A stretch of 64,000 nucleotides of DNA from Struthidea cinerea (Eukaryota > Chordata > Aves > Passeriformes > Corcoracidae), in contig VZTI01002590.1 of NCBI GenBank assembly GCA_013397865.1, positions 1-64,000 on the forward strand, given 5' to 3'. Positions within the stretch are counted from its first letter, which is position 1, and each line of letters opens with the position of its first letter. Below, one piece after another: positions 1-13,210 of the stretch. The notes beneath the pieces are model-generated. The model saw only the letters and a program-made list of their open reading frames with translations. It had not been told where the DNA came from and searched no databases. Both the position numbers and the translations under genes were made by a program.

Positions 1-3000
1 TTTTTTTTTTTTAAATACCTGTATATGAATGTAAGGCATGTGTATTTATAAGTGCTAACATATCAGCACATACCCAGCCTAGGTAAACGTGCTTTATTGT
101 TGAAAGACATTGGAAGTGTTTTGACTGAGTTTAGAAATTGTACTGAAATAAAAATGTTTTATATGGAATGATACTAGAAGAAAACATACCTGTGACAGCT
201 ATAAGTAAGTTCAGTATTTTATACATGTTAGACCTCCCTTTTGTGGAGAAGGTATATGAAAGAATCGGTATTAAAAAAATACCAAAACAAAATACTTGTA
301 CCTCATGTTTTGAAATGCTATTGTAAAATTAATCTTCTGCAGAATGTGATGCAGATTATTGTTTTAAGACACTTAAATACGTAAATAGTCCTCTAATTCT
401 GGAGTCAGGACTGTGGACAAATAACTAATTCATCTTGAATTTCCTAATTTAGAAATGGAATAACAGTAAAATCACTTTCTCAGTCTCAGATATTTTCTGT
501 GGATTTCTAATATTCATTTGTCATATTGATAGAACTAGTATGACACATAAATCATTGATGAGTGAGTGGCAGGAAGCTTAAACTAGATCAGAAAGAAATA
601 AACAACATTTCTTTTTCTACTGACTTACAGAGAATAAGGCCTCCATGAAATGGAGATATGGGTTCATGAAAAACCATTTAGTTTTATAAATTAATCATTA
701 TGATATCATCCAGAAAACAAACCATGCTGAGGAGGTAATGATAAATTTGTCACCATTTTAGCAAACTGATTATCCTTACACAGGTGGAGAATAAAGCAAG
801 CTGCTTAAAAGTCCTCTGGAGGAGTTTTGATTTCTATCAGATGGCCAATGCCTTATTTCCGTATTTTATGTGTATTTCATTTGATTAATGCAAAACTTTA
901 GTTACTTGGTACTATAATACTTGAAGACATTTTAGGTTTCATCTTAGGAATGACACATAATCAACAATACAGCAGATTTTCAGGACATTTCAATAATTCT
1001 CATGCGTCCCTAGCATGACTTGGATGGGTAAATAGGATGAACAGAACTTGGTCTACTGTTAATATAAAAGTTGTGACACTAAGTCCTGCAAGAGTATTTG
1101 AGCTATAACTGGCATACACCCACACACCTGTAGGAGACAGGGCAGGACCATGTCTTCATACTTGCTTGGTTGCCAAAGAAATACAACTGCATTAAAGGGC
1201 CATATTTAAGCCCATGACTTCTGCATCTCTCTAGAGTTCATTAGCTAGGGCTTAGCAACACATTTCATCATGGAACTATAACACCAGCATAAAGTCATAA
1301 CTCTTAATGTTCAAATATTTACTGAGCTTGTATTTGAGCTACTGCATGTCATTCTCAGTACTTCAGAGCTATGCATGAAATAAGATATTCCTCAGAAACT
1401 TGGGGATAAAATCAAGCATTCTTCCCTCATATTTTTTCACTGCATGCAACATCAAATCATTTGGTTATGCATGACCACTGAACAACTTGTGACAAAAATA
1501 ATTAAATCCCTAAATTCTTCTCTGAAAGGAACATTCAAATTCTATGCCAGTAAAGATCACAATGTTCTGGGTGCATCCAAATGTGAGGCAAAAATTCCTG
1601 TAACTTGAACGAAGACAAATAAATAATGGATCGTTCACACAGCAAATTGATTGTCTACTCTATTGGGTAGGACTTATAACAAATGCACAATATGCTTATT
1701 CAACAGTCTTAACTTTTATATTATAATATTCATGTTAAAGTCTATGATCTTTTACCTTTCACTGTGCTCAAAATGAGTAAAATAATATTAAGCATTTGTT
1801 CCACAGAAATATTTAGTATTTTTCTTTACAGGATAATTTGTCTTGCCAGAATCACTTTTTAAAAGAGTTGTACAACTAAGTAAAAGTATTTATAAGAAAT
1901 TGAAAGTCAATTTTGAGGTAAATGGAAAGAATTTCATTTCCTCCCATTTGATTAAATATATTTGATGCGGCTAGTGTAATTATTTCTCCTGAATATTAGG
2001 TATATTAACATTATGTGAAAGGCCAGTGCAAGGTCTTCAGCAGCTGAAATTTGTGCTGGTATTACAAAAAGAACTGTAAAATACCTAGCTGTGCATAAGC
2101 ACCAGCCTTTTAGAAGCATTAATTGAGTTTAAGCCATCAAGAAATTAATGAGATTAGTTTTAACTACAAATTTGCATCCAAAATATGCGCGTATTTTCAT
2201 TCTACATTTATAAAGGAATTCTGAAGGCTCATGACTGCTGTTTTAAACGAAAAATGCTGTCTCAGAGTCCAGGAGTGGTTCTTCATTGCAAGATTTGCAG
2301 TACGACACTTCTTCTCTCCCTCTTTTTTAAATAGTTCACACATTAACTATTAACACAATACTTCAAATACTATTCCACAGTATTTAAGTCAAAAGAATTT
2401 AGATTATGTTTAGAAAACTCACGTGTGATCTCGCCCTTTGTATGATCCTTTAATCAAATATGTCTCCATGATCCTTATTTTTAAGGCACAAGTCATGTTC
2501 TCTGAATGTGATAAAAGGCAAAGATCCTAGTGCCTTAATTTTTCTACTCTTTGCTAAAATAAGGAATCACCAATAGCCATGACAAATATAGACAAGAAAA
2601 TCTGTCTACAGAGACACTTCATAGAGGAAGTGTACAATTTGGTGAAACTCAGTGTGATCTTCAAGCACTTTAGATTACATTTGTAGTTAACCAGAAATTA
2701 GTTTGCTTTCCAGAGAGTGGTGATTAAGACAGGAAAAGGCATGAAAGTGAGAAATACAACAACTAAAGTGTCATTTGTTTACAATTTATCCAAGTTGTAT
2801 GCTCTTGCAGGCTCTGTTCTACCAATAGTTACATAAGCAAAATGACTAAAAGAGAGTCTCGTGGGCTAAATGCTCTGCTTTTCAGGAAACAGCATGAAGA
2901 AGAGAAGGCCCAGGAGAGAAGAGTAATGAGATAGCTGTGCCATTGCAGAGGCCTGCAGGATACCAGCACTACCAAAACTAGAGGAAATGCCAGGGGATAC

Positions 3001-3057
3001 CGTGCTTGCCTATTAACTATTTCATGGCCTAGAACAGACGTCTTGCTTTAGCATACT
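1..3057. other. AT-rich non-coding stretch
   Basis: I see no gene or recognisable transposon here. The window opens with a run of 12 T. The rest is AT-rich, unique-looking DNA with short open frames only. The segment at about 2020-2260 keeps several CpGs (around 2188-2192, 2250 and 2303) in otherwise CpG-poor sequence, so it could be conserved non-coding DNA, but that is only an impression. Confidence 0.6.
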
Positions 3058-3379
3058 TATTGAAAGGAGGTTGTAGTGGAGAGGAAGTCAATCTCTTCTG
3101 CCATGTCTCAAGTGAAAGGACAAGAGGAAACTGCCTTAAGTTGTACCAGGGGAGGTTCAGTTTAAATGTTAGGAAAAAAGAAACAAAGTAACTTTATGAG
3201 TGGTTAGGAATTGGAATAATTTACCCAGGGAGGTGGTCGTATCACCATCTCTGAAAGAGTTCAAGAGATGACTGGATATGGCACTTGGGGATCTGATTTA
3301 GGGGTGATTATGTTGGTCCTAGATTGATGGTTGGACTCGATGAGCTTGAAGGTCTCTTCCAACCTTGATGATTCTATGG
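3058..3379 (+). mobile_element. CR1 LINE 3' fragment (non-LTR retrotransposon)
   Basis: This is a 5'-truncated copy of the CR1 LINE 3' region in forward orientation. In order it shows the 'TGAAAGGAGGTTGTAG' block, a 'GGACAAGAGGAAACTGCC' block, 'CAAGTTGTACCAGGGGAGG'-like sequence, 'CCCAGGGAGGTGGT', 'ATCACCATCTCTGAAAGAG', and the end block 'GGTTGGACTCGATGAGCTTG' followed by 'TTCCAACCTTGATGATTCTATG'. Each matches the avian CR1 consensus as I remember it, with moderate divergence. Only the 3' non-coding part and perhaps the last few codons of the reverse-transcriptase ORF are present, so the copy is immobile. Confidence 0.9.
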
Positions 3380-6360
3380 TAGCTTCAATCCTATTCCATG
3401 CCTACTCAAAAGCCCCTGTCACTGACCTTATACCAAAAAGAACATTTTCTAGCTTTGCACTACAGAAATTCACAAGTTTAGCACTGTTTAAGTTTTTAAT
3501 ATCAGAAATAAGTTCCATTCTTGTAATCTAGAAGTGGAAATGACCTTCATGATTTTGAACTTTCTTTAAGCATTGTGATACTGAGTGCTTCCTTGCCGTA
3601 TCAGAGGATACTATGAAAACAAGCTTTCTTTTGCCTGTTCCGAGCAGTTATGTCACTGTAATTCCATACCGTGCAGTGTATGCTCCCGAAATGCGTGCAG
3701 CTCTCTCCCTTACACAAACATTTTCCTTCTCTTTTTTCTTCCCCCACACCCACACACCATCAATGTGTCAAGATAAGAGAGATTTCTGGCCATATATTTC
3801 AAAAGGAAGAGTGTAAAATTTTCACAAGGTAAAACTCTCCTTCCTCTAACTTTTTAAAGTTGATGAAAAGAGGTAGCATTTTTTTCTGCGGTATAGACAG
3901 CTCCCACTCCCATTCCCACCCACATCCACTCAGTATCCAGCATGTTAGGCTGCATTAGCCCTAGGAAACATCTTCTAACAGATGTTTTGCTTTTGTATTA
4001 AATTTACACATTCTTTGGTGTTATTCCCTTGAGTCTACCTACTGTAATTTTCATTACAGCTTTATTTGGGTTTTTTTTTACAAGTATTAAAAGGTACTGA
4101 AAGATATTCCCAAACCATGCAACTGAAGAAACTGCCAGAGGTCAGTTTTTACGTTTCTTACAAGTCCATCAAATAGAGAGAAAACACAGCATACACTTTT
4201 CATAACTCTGCTCTTTCAAATGTGAGTCAACAACAGGAAGCTGTCAATATAAGTTTCAAATTAAGTGTGAAAGTTTTAGCATCTAAGTGCTAAAAGACAG
4301 GAAAAAAAAAATGCAACAACTATTTTTTTCATTTTTCAGCTAATTCATATTTTCTTTTGAAAATTCTTTTAGCAATTTTGATGAAATCAGAAGATTATCT
4401 TAATGTTAATACAGTCATTATTGTTTTATCAAAAGCATCTTGTTAAATGCAAAAAAAAAAATCTCTATTCCTTGTGGCATTCATCATAAATGGAATAACA
4501 TAAATATGACATTTCTATCTTTAATGAGAACATATTACGAAAACATAAAAAAGAAATACCATATCAATCCCTGAAACCTAGTCTGTTAATCTCTTAATTC
4601 TTTCCTTTTGAACATTGAGAAAATCATGTTCACCCACAAGAAGGTACCTTCAGTGTTTCCAGTAAAACTACCGAGAAATATAGAAGAGTTTGAAAAATTG
4701 GGGTGACAATGTCATCAAGTCTATAATGCTCTAGGTGACTTCAAATAATCACATTCTGATTTATTTTTTAATAATGCATCCTTGTAACACTTTGCTGCTC
4801 CTGTTTATTACAGAATTACTCTTTCTTGTTATAAAGATTTTCTTTCTTGTTATAAAGATTTTAAAAGTAACTCACTGATGGCTAATACTCACTGATGTTT
4901 TAAACAGAATGCCTCTTCAGAATAGCAAAAGTCAAAACACAAATAGGGAATAGGGTAGTATGGAAGTAGAAATTTAAGATAAACAGTAAAATATTAATAT
5001 TCCATATTTTAAAAACTGTGCCAGTTTCTTAACTGTTTATGAATAGAACATTAAGACAAACTCTAGCCTGTACTTTTAAGCACAAATTTTGAGTTTACGC
5101 CAACGTTTGGAAATATGAAAAATATATGCACCTATATTTTTCTAAATGACTGTTTCCAGAATAGCCAACCTGCAGGCAATTATTTCTGAAATATTTTGCA
5201 TTTTTTAATATGCTCTGGTCAGGGATGTTGAAATTAATTATTTTAAGACTTATGCTCTTATGCTATTAGCTACAGAATTTTGACAGTAGTGGATCCTCTC
5301 ATATGTGACTGCACTTGATGTACATTGATGCCAGAGGAGCTGCAGGGTCAGATCTCCATCTTTTTTTTTTTTCCTTGAGTTATACACTCTACCTTTTCAA
5401 CCCTGTGCAACAGATTTGGTAGGAGCAAAGCTGTGCCCACAAGGCCGACACTTACATTAACCATCTCACTTATTTTGCACAAATCACTTGGATTAACCAC
5501 TTTTAATTATTAAGTCATAAATTTCTCCTGTCACACTGCAATAAGCAAAGGAATGAGACAAACAGCTGAAGTCACTTTGTCACACTTTGGCCACTGATCC
5601 ACATCTCAAAGCACATTTGAAGCTCTGTGAGACCTACTAGATAAGAAAATTAAGTCTTGTGGAGAGGCTCTATGGCAGAGGACGTGGGAATTTATGGGAC
5701 CATTTACACTAGGCCTTTCCCAGAAGACGCCAGAGCAATTACACACCTTAGGAAGATTACAGTAATCCCAGACAATTCTGAAGAAATGACAGCATTGCTG
5801 TACAAACAACACTTCCAGTAGTGAGCCGAGAGCAGATTTCTATAAATAATGCAACTGAGGGGTTGAAACGTCAACGAATCACAGGGAAGTTTTTTAAAAT
5901 CAGTTGTGTGAAGGGAAGCCACCTCAGGTGTGCTGGAAAATAAACTGTAAATACTTATTCAACACAGTGAGAAATTGTTAATGAGAAAGGGATCAAAGCA
6001 CTTGACTCAAATTCTAGACAAAGTAAGCTACATGACTTGCTTCACAGATACACTCTCCTGTAAAATTCTTGGAAACAAGTATGCCAGTATAGGTAAGAGT
6101 CTGAGCAGAGGTCTGTACATACACTTGAAAGGTACAAATTTAGATTTGACTGACTGGAAACTACTTGCAGGGGAAGCTCAGCTGTGCCCCATCTAGCACA
6201 TGAGATGACAGAGCAGGAAAGAAAACCCCACAAGTGCATGGCTTGGCAGCTACTCAGTGTGGGACAAGATGACAAATCTCACGTGCAATGACCACAGCTT
6301 GAAATGTCTGCTTACTGCATGTGGCTTCAAGGGCTAATAATAAATACCCCATAAATTCTC
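3380..6360. other. AT-rich non-coding stretch
   Basis: No gene or dispersed repeat is recognised. It contains C/A-rich low-complexity patches at about 3740-3760 and 3900-3932, several A and T runs, and the 21-bp tandem duplication at 4821-4862, listed separately. Open frames here are short and overlap on both strands. Confidence 0.55.
4821..4862. repeat. 21-bp tandem duplication
   Basis: Two adjacent near-identical copies of a 21-bp unit beginning CTTTCTTGTTATAAAGATTT lie at a period of 21 bp. It is a simple local duplication of unknown age with no sign of function. Confidence 0.85.
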
Positions 6361-7230
6361 AGGTGACAGCTACGTGGTGGCCCAACAGCAGCAGATACAG
6401 TACTCATACTGTATGTGTGTCTCCATGCTACAACTGGAAATGCACCTGGGCACATCCATCCCTGGTGTGCATTTGGAGCACTCCCTGTCCCCATGGCCAT
6501 GCCTGGCAGTCCTGGGACCACTGCCCCAGTCATTATCTTGGCTCTATTTGCCCACCTCTGGGCATGGCGGGGCAAGGCTTCTGAGGGAGGTCCGTGCCCC
6601 AGTCTGCCCCATGCCAGCCTACCCTGAGCCCCCACATAGCCAGGGGCTCCCCACTCATTACACAGTTTGCAGTGCCCCCACAGGTGCTGCATGGCTCACA
6701 GTCTGTGACAAACTACCGAAAGAGGACTTAGATGGGCTCTGCAACCTGTGGTTCCTCCATGCCTGCATAGAGTGAGGGAAGCTGTTTGCTGTGGGCTTTG
6801 CCCTCCCAAAACGGATCTACATGTACGCCAAAGGTTCAGGGATGCACATGGTGCTAACATGCCTGGCCACACAGGTCAGTGTAACTGGAGAAACGTACCT
6901 TTTCCGAAATGCACTTTTCAAAGACAAGCAGCACTCAGTGATCATCAACATCCAGCCACAGGGATCACCACAGGAGGTCACCAGCAGTCCAAGATGGATC
7001 CCTGATAGCTGGCTCCGGACTCCTGGTCTCTGGAGCAGCTGGTTTTCCCATCAGATACCTTTACTTCCCCAGACCTCCTGTGACCCACGGCCCTTTCTCC
7101 AGTATCTGGACCCCAATCTCTCATCCCACCCACTGCACAGTCCTGCTTTGTCACTGGTGGTCACACACAGGAGAACACACACAGAAAATAATCAGTACCA
7201 AAGTTTAAGCCAGAACAACCTGCAGTGAAA
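6361..7230. other. GC-richer anonymous block
   Basis: This block is visibly richer in G and C than its surroundings, with many CCC/CTG/CAG words, and the change is fairly abrupt on both sides. Two plus-strand open frames (6374-6775 and 6791-7228) and a minus-strand frame (6327-6692) are open largely because TAA/TAG/TGA words are rare in this composition. The translations show low complexity and no domain I recognise. Candidates are an old, diverged LTR or retroelement body, a decayed pseudogene, or a local GC-rich regulatory patch. I cannot choose between them, and I saw no CR1 blocks or LTR termini. Confidence 0.4.
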
Positions 7231-9965
7231 AGGTGCAAGGTCCAACCTGCCAAGCGTACTGACTATTGGCTTGCTTAAACATGATCTGCCATTATTATAC
7301 TCTCTCTTCTCCATTTTGACATCCTTCTCTCTACTCTTGCTTTCTCCCAAATCAAGCACTTGTACCTTACTAAGCGTTTCTTGCTAATCTCAGATCTGCT
7401 ACAATATTACTAAATTTAGATTTTCTGATATTGCTATCCAGGCCATCTCAGCCTTACATGATATCAATGATACAACTACCAAGGTACTTACCACTTGACC
7501 TGCAAGGTCTCACTTCCCAAAAGGTTTCCAGTACTCTCCCATTATTGGTGAGGTCTGGCCACCTTTCTCTAACAATGATGGTCTAACAATGACCCCTAAC
7601 AATCTGTGAAACCCAGCCACTCCTCAAGGCACTGTAAGTCCTGCCACCTTCTCACCCTGTTGCTCCATAGGTCCAGTGATTTCTCACATCGTGTCTTGAA
7701 GTTTCTCACTGTTTGTTCAATGAGCTCAACATTCAGGCCTGAACCTAATCCTAAACATCTGCATGCATACCTTAACTCCATATTCTTGGGTCTCATCATT
7801 TACAGAAAGTCTCTCAAAAATCAGAGAAAGTGTCCAAGAGCTAAAAGTGCCTTTACTTTGTCCCATGAAATTTCACTCCTGTTTGTCTGAAATGAATACT
7901 GATAAGAATTAGCATTTCCCTTCTACTGCTGATGTTGGCAACATCATCTATCACCATGCCAAAAGTTTGCCTGAATATAATTTCTAATAATGGCCTTCAG
8001 AATTGTGAGCAAGACACTAAAAAGATAACCCACCCCTCCACCTAAAACACCTGAAAAAAATAGTTGTTTTAAAAATTGTGAGTTTTTAACATCTATTATG
8101 TTTTCTTCTGCCTCAATTTTGAGCTTTCAAAACTGAACCTTTACTACTGTTTATAGATATTCATGGGGAAGAAGAACCTGAAAATAAAAGAAAAAAGATG
8201 AAATTCTTATTCATCCATCCAAATAGGTTTGCTCACAGGTAAATTTTTTCTCTGAATAAATTTATTCACATGGGGATGTTTTAGGAAAAAACAACATAAA
8301 AAAGCATGGAAATATGCAGCAGAGAAGAAGAATGTTTTTCTAAGAACAAGGGGAAATAAAGTCCAAACACACTGCCTCTGCTCTTTTTCCATGCACATCA
8401 ACTCTCAGTGGTCCTACTCCCCTCAAGAGTACTAGACGGGAATGAAATTCAGCAGCCTAAACTAGCTCCCCTCACACTTGCTGCTGCTATTAATGCTAAT
8501 TTTCTCATTCAGGCTGTATCATAATGCCAAGATGAAAGATTCAGACTGCCAAAGAATAACTAGCGGCAGTGAGAGGCTGCCTGGGGAAAAGACACAGTTG
8601 CACATCATCTAGTGTAATTTTTTCCATCAGGACTGACTGAAGAACTAGAAAGAAGGCAAGGGGGTGGGAAGAAAAAGAAGTAAAGTAGCACAAATTATGC
8701 TTTGTTCATGTCAATTTATTTTTTGTTTCAGAAAAGAACAGTAGCCCAAGCACAAGATCCTAACAGCTAAAATGAAAATTATAGTAAGATTAATTCAAAT
8801 ACCACGGCACAGAATATACTGTGGAAGCTAATAGCTACATTATTGAACCATAAACATGGTTACTCATAGGGAATAATTTAAAATGCTGTATTTTAATTTC
8901 TAAAGCTCTATTCTTATGAGAAATTTTAGAGTATAAAGGCTGGGTTGTTCAGTAAATAATTAAAACTTTTAGAATAAAATAGAATAGTTTTAGCTTTCTT
9001 ATAGCTACATATAGTTCCTGTTCTGCTTTGTTTCTTAATTTGTGTGTTCACTGAATTACAGAAGAAAATTCTATCCAAAAATCAAAAAAGTGACTGCTAT
9101 TCAACACCCACTAATTTAACTTACCAAACAATGGAAAAAAGCAAAGCAAAACATAAAAAAGATGAGATGAGTGATCAGTATTGATACCAAGTCAGTTTTT
9201 TACTTCTCCATTGATAATACCAATGACATTTCCAATGACCAGTAACAACAATATGGTCCAAACCCCAGTACTTCTATCAGGAAATGCCTGCAGGAGTTAA
9301 GCATAAAGGTAAGGAGAAAGAATAGATATTTTGCTGAAGCTGCACAGCATGTCACTGAAATAACAAGAGCTAGACTATGAACCATCAATTCCTCACTTGC
9401 AGGACACTACATTGCTTCCTGAAAACCATTGAAAAACCTCTTCCTGAGAAGCACCTGGACTGCTAAATTCCTGACTGCTTACACACACCATTTCAAAACA
9501 GCCTGAAAGCATTAGCACACACTCTGTACACCAGCATCCGGTAATACCTTCCACTCTCATTTGGGGATGGAATTTAATCAGGAGGTGCATGATCTTTATC
9601 TACTTACCTGAACCTTTGAACATCCACAGTTCTGTTGGATATTGGTTGCTGGTAAAAGCAAACTGAGTGTTGTTTCTTTTATACAAAATAGTGTGTGAAT
9701 ACCAGTTTATGGTGTATTATAAGGAAACTGATGAGAGAAATGAAGGCGAGAAAGGGGAGGAAAATCCTCCTTGACATCCCATGCACCTGGCTGACTGCAC
9801 GGATTTATAAACACCACAAAGGATACACGTATGGATGTCTTGCCCTAGCTGGTACAGCACATTTTTTCTGGTCTTAAATTCAGCATTTCTGTTACTTATG
9901 TTGCTTCAGAATGGAAAATGGACACCTACTATATCTTGTGAATTACTATAGTACCATCTTCAATA
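7231..9965. other. AT-rich non-coding stretch
   Basis: No gene or dispersed repeat is recognised. A short word, CTAACAATG, recurs three times at about 7567-7600. A pyrimidine-rich portion covers about 7290-7700. Nothing else stands out. Confidence 0.55.
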
Positions 9966-10083
9966 TAAGACTGGATCTACGCCTGGGCAACCTGATCTGA
10001 CCCCATAGCTGTCCCTGCTTTGAAGAAGGGTTTGGACTGCTTATTTCTTAAGGCCTTCTCCCACCTAAATTTTCAGTAATCCT
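9966..10083 (+). mobile_element. CR1 LINE 3' tail, short fragment
   Basis: This is a forward CR1 3' tail. The blocks 'CTGGGCAACCTGATCT', 'TAGCTGTCCCTGCTTTGA' and 'GGGTTTGGACTG', then a degraded 'CCTTCTCCCACCTAAATTTT', match the last ~110 bp of the avian CR1 consensus. The tail repeat is decayed, suggesting an older copy. It is heavily 5'-truncated. Confidence 0.8.
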
Positions 10084-12927
10084 AGTATCAATTTGCATTT
10101 GAAGAACAGAAAGGCAACAGAATTGCTCATAGTGAAAAGCTGAGTTCTGTAGGTTGATATTTGCATCTAGATAACACACATATACAATTGCTCAACAGAT
10201 ATATAGGATTCTATGAAGACTATGACAGTACATCAAATTCATGGTACATTTACTCAGTCTTGGAGTTGAGCATTTGCATGTCTTAGTGCACATAAACACA
10301 GAAAAATGAACAATAACAGAAGGGTATCACATATGACATGGTGATCACTGGACACAGATGAAGAACAGAGCCACTAAGTAAGGAAAGTTAATATAAAATT
10401 TTATTTAATAAGCAAATAAATGAAGAATTGAAGCAAAAATACTGCCTCCAAATTAAAGGAGTAAATGCAAAATGTATTTTTAAAAAGTCAGATAATGATA
10501 AGTATTCTCTACTAAACTTGGGGTTCTTTTTGATCTATTGTTACCTCTAATATTGCCTAATCTCCACTGCATGTAACTATCTGTCCTTGTCCTCACTATC
10601 TTCAGCTAAACTGGTCTGAGCTCCCTTTATTTGAGACATTAACCAGTCTAAATCTTACTTAAGGAGTAAGATAATTCATAAGAGACAAAGTGGAACACAC
10701 AGAAGTCTATTCCCCTACAAATAATCCACCTCAAAATACATTAGAACACCATTCTTTAAATTTCCACAAGTATAATAGTACCAAAGTAACAGAGACAGGT
10801 TTGGAAATCTAGACAACATGAAGCTAAAACTTCCCATATGCAATAGTTTCAGTTTCTTAAAACAGGACAATGTCTTGTCATCATGGAATAAGAAATGGTG
10901 ATAAATAGATAATTAAATGGTGTGGAGCCTTGGTCTTTCTGGGAAACTCAGACAATCATATTAGGCCAGCAGCTCAAGCTACTGCTAGCATAGAAGCAGC
11001 TAGCTCGTATTCTAAACCTTCCAAAATGGAATAATTTGCAGTAAAACAGGCACCAGAAGTCAAAGAGTTCAGTTCTTGGCTCACAAAAAAACTTCACATG
11101 ATATTTAGAAAAAATGTCAGCTTTGTACCAGATGAAGAAAAATATTCTTCTCATGGAGGATTTCCCTGAAGAAGAAGGTAGCATATGAGCTCTTTAGATT
11201 TGCATTTGCAGGTAACAGTTGGCAAGTAACAGTACAAAAGTCTACACTTGATTTGATGGTTTTAAGCTTAATTTGTCTATCAAAGAGTAGAAAGCATTTA
11301 CTCTGGAGCATGGATATGCATCAGTTTCTGTGACTAAGCAATACAAGGATCCTTAATCATAATTGTTCTCTTTTGTTTCACAGAGTGTAATTGTAGCAAA
11401 CGAATCTGAAAAGTCACCCTTTAAAAAAAAAACCACCCAACTTTTTAAATACTGAACTACATTTGGAAGGGTAGGGTAGGAAAGGTATTATCTTTTCTAG
11501 TGAGGGAGAAGCCTTAATTAAAATGGTGAATTTTTCATGTAGAAAGTAATTTCATACTCTCAAAACTTTTGATTTATCTCAGAATTATTCTTTAATAAAA
11601 ACTTTACCAGCCTGATGCAACTTCTAAGTTTTTCCAAGATGGTCTAATCCATTGTTTCTCTGCTCCATCATTAATACTGCCTACATATTCCAGAATTCAA
11701 ATTATGTTGTCCCACACATGCACACTTTCACTTTGAGTTATTCCCCAATTTCATAAATTCTTCTCCTATTATTTCTTTTTTTGCTTTAATAAGGTAGGAA
11801 TTACTCTGCTACCAAGCCTCATGCAACCAAGCCAAAAAACTTGCAAGAGATTAGTTTTTATCTCGTGTTCTTAATACTAATCCTAAATATCTAATCTTTT
11901 AGACATTTATAGAGGCTGAAATGGGTGAAAGCTGAGCAACTAATGATTTTAGTTGCTCTTTAGAAGACTATTGTCTATGGAGCACAGGAGCATTCATAAT
12001 AATATCAAATATAGAATACTGTAGTTCCTGGTTTATAGAATAAGGGAACAAAATTACTTTTTATATGAAATAATTTACCCATTTGAAACATCCTAAATCT
12101 ACAACTGTATTGCAATAAGCGTGAAGCCACACCTACATATTTTAGGGGGAAAGAGTTTATGTGCCTTTCATTTATTCTATGCAGTTTTTTGGGGTTCTTT
12201 CTGGTGGGGTGGGTGTGGGGTTTTTTCCCCTTTCTCTTTCTTCAATCCCTGCTAGACATGGCAAACTTGTTTCTTCCTCAGTTTTTTACAAGTCTGTAAC
12301 TTTGGTTTGTGAATCTCCAGGGCAAGACAGTAATACAGGGAATTGAAAAGGCATCTTACAACCTTCTTTAGCAGACCATACAAAATGTACTCAGCTGAAA
12401 TGAATTGTTCTAAGAATTTATAGGGATCTCTACTTTTTTTATCTTAAAACCAAATAGCCATTTTTAAATATGTCTATAACATGTCAGTATGCTTTTTTCT
12501 CCCTGAATCAATTCCTGCATTTTAACTTTTTTGTGACCTATTATATATTATAGTAGTGAAAGCTGACAGGCTCTTACCGTTTTAAAAGGGGTCTTACACT
12601 TACATTGCTGTATCTAAATGACATGTCAGCATTTTACCTTAGTGTAAAATCCATCTCTGAGAGACACAAACCCCAAAGAGTCTACACAACTGATTCTACA
12701 GTACATATATTATAAACATATATATATTTTAAAGGCACTGCTGAGTGAAGAGTGTGAAATTCCTCCCTCCAGCCTCAACAAAAAACTGCCTACAGATTAT
12801 TAACTTTTCTTAAAGTTTAAGGAAAAGTCCACACATCAAACACCAAGAGGAAAGACTGTCAGTTCCACCAGAAAGTACAGCAAAATCCACTTGAAGTAAA
12901 TGGAAAGCTTAGACACATTTTCGCTCA
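10084..12927. other. AT-rich non-coding stretch
   Basis: No gene or dispersed repeat is recognised. It includes the G-tract motif at 12191-12220, listed separately, and a short AT-dinucleotide patch near 12717-12730. Confidence 0.55.
12191..12220 (+). other. possible G-quadruplex motif
   Basis: Four G-tracts (12191-12194, 12206-12209, 12211-12213, 12217-12220) are separated by loops of 11, 1 and 3 bases and followed by a C/T-rich run. The long first loop makes this a weak candidate. Confidence 0.35.
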
Positions 12928-13210
12928 TCAAGCAGCAGCATCAGTTTCAGCCATAACCACAGCCCCATCATTTGGTACCGTGCCCCTCTCAGATGCCATT
13001 TCACTGGGCCTGTTATCAGGAGGACTTTGTGAACACTTATCAGCCATCTCAGGACAAGGTCCAGCTGCTTTGCTCACATCACCGACTGGGGCAGTTTGAG
13101 TTGTGAGCTTTACGCCGACAGAGATAGAGGCATACCTCCCAATTCTAATCCAACATCACTTTTTGAGACAGGTGTTTCTTTAGCAAATGCATTTCTGAGC
13201 TCTTTAACTA
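12928..13210 (-). pseudogene. coding-like remnant with a frameshift, unidentified
   Basis: Read on the minus strand, two overlapping open frames look like one protein tail interrupted by a frameshift. The upstream frame runs from about 13210 down to a TAA near 13107 and contains 'KELRNAFAKETPVSK' then 'SDVGLELGGMPL'. The downstream frame is open for 75 codons from 13155 to 12931, ends in TGA at 12928-12930, and contains 'PEMADKCSQSPPDNRPSEM' and ends 'AETDAAA'. The hydrophilic, low-bias amino-acid make-up and several retained CpGs (12922-12923, 12979-12980, 13082-13083, 13112-13116) set it apart from the AT-rich flanks. An 'AAATAG' acceptor-like end sits at the upstream edge, and a donor-like 'GAG/GTATGC' occurs at about 13130, so a real exon plus downstream sequence is an alternative. 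I do not recognise the protein. No signal peptide or membrane segment is visible. It is probably a decayed gene end or retrocopy. Confidence 0.35.

Noticed and set aside
6374..7228. Two adjacent plus-strand frames in the GC-richer block as a gene
   Set aside because: The frames are long because stop codons are rare in this composition; an opposite-strand frame overlaps, and the peptides resemble nothing known.
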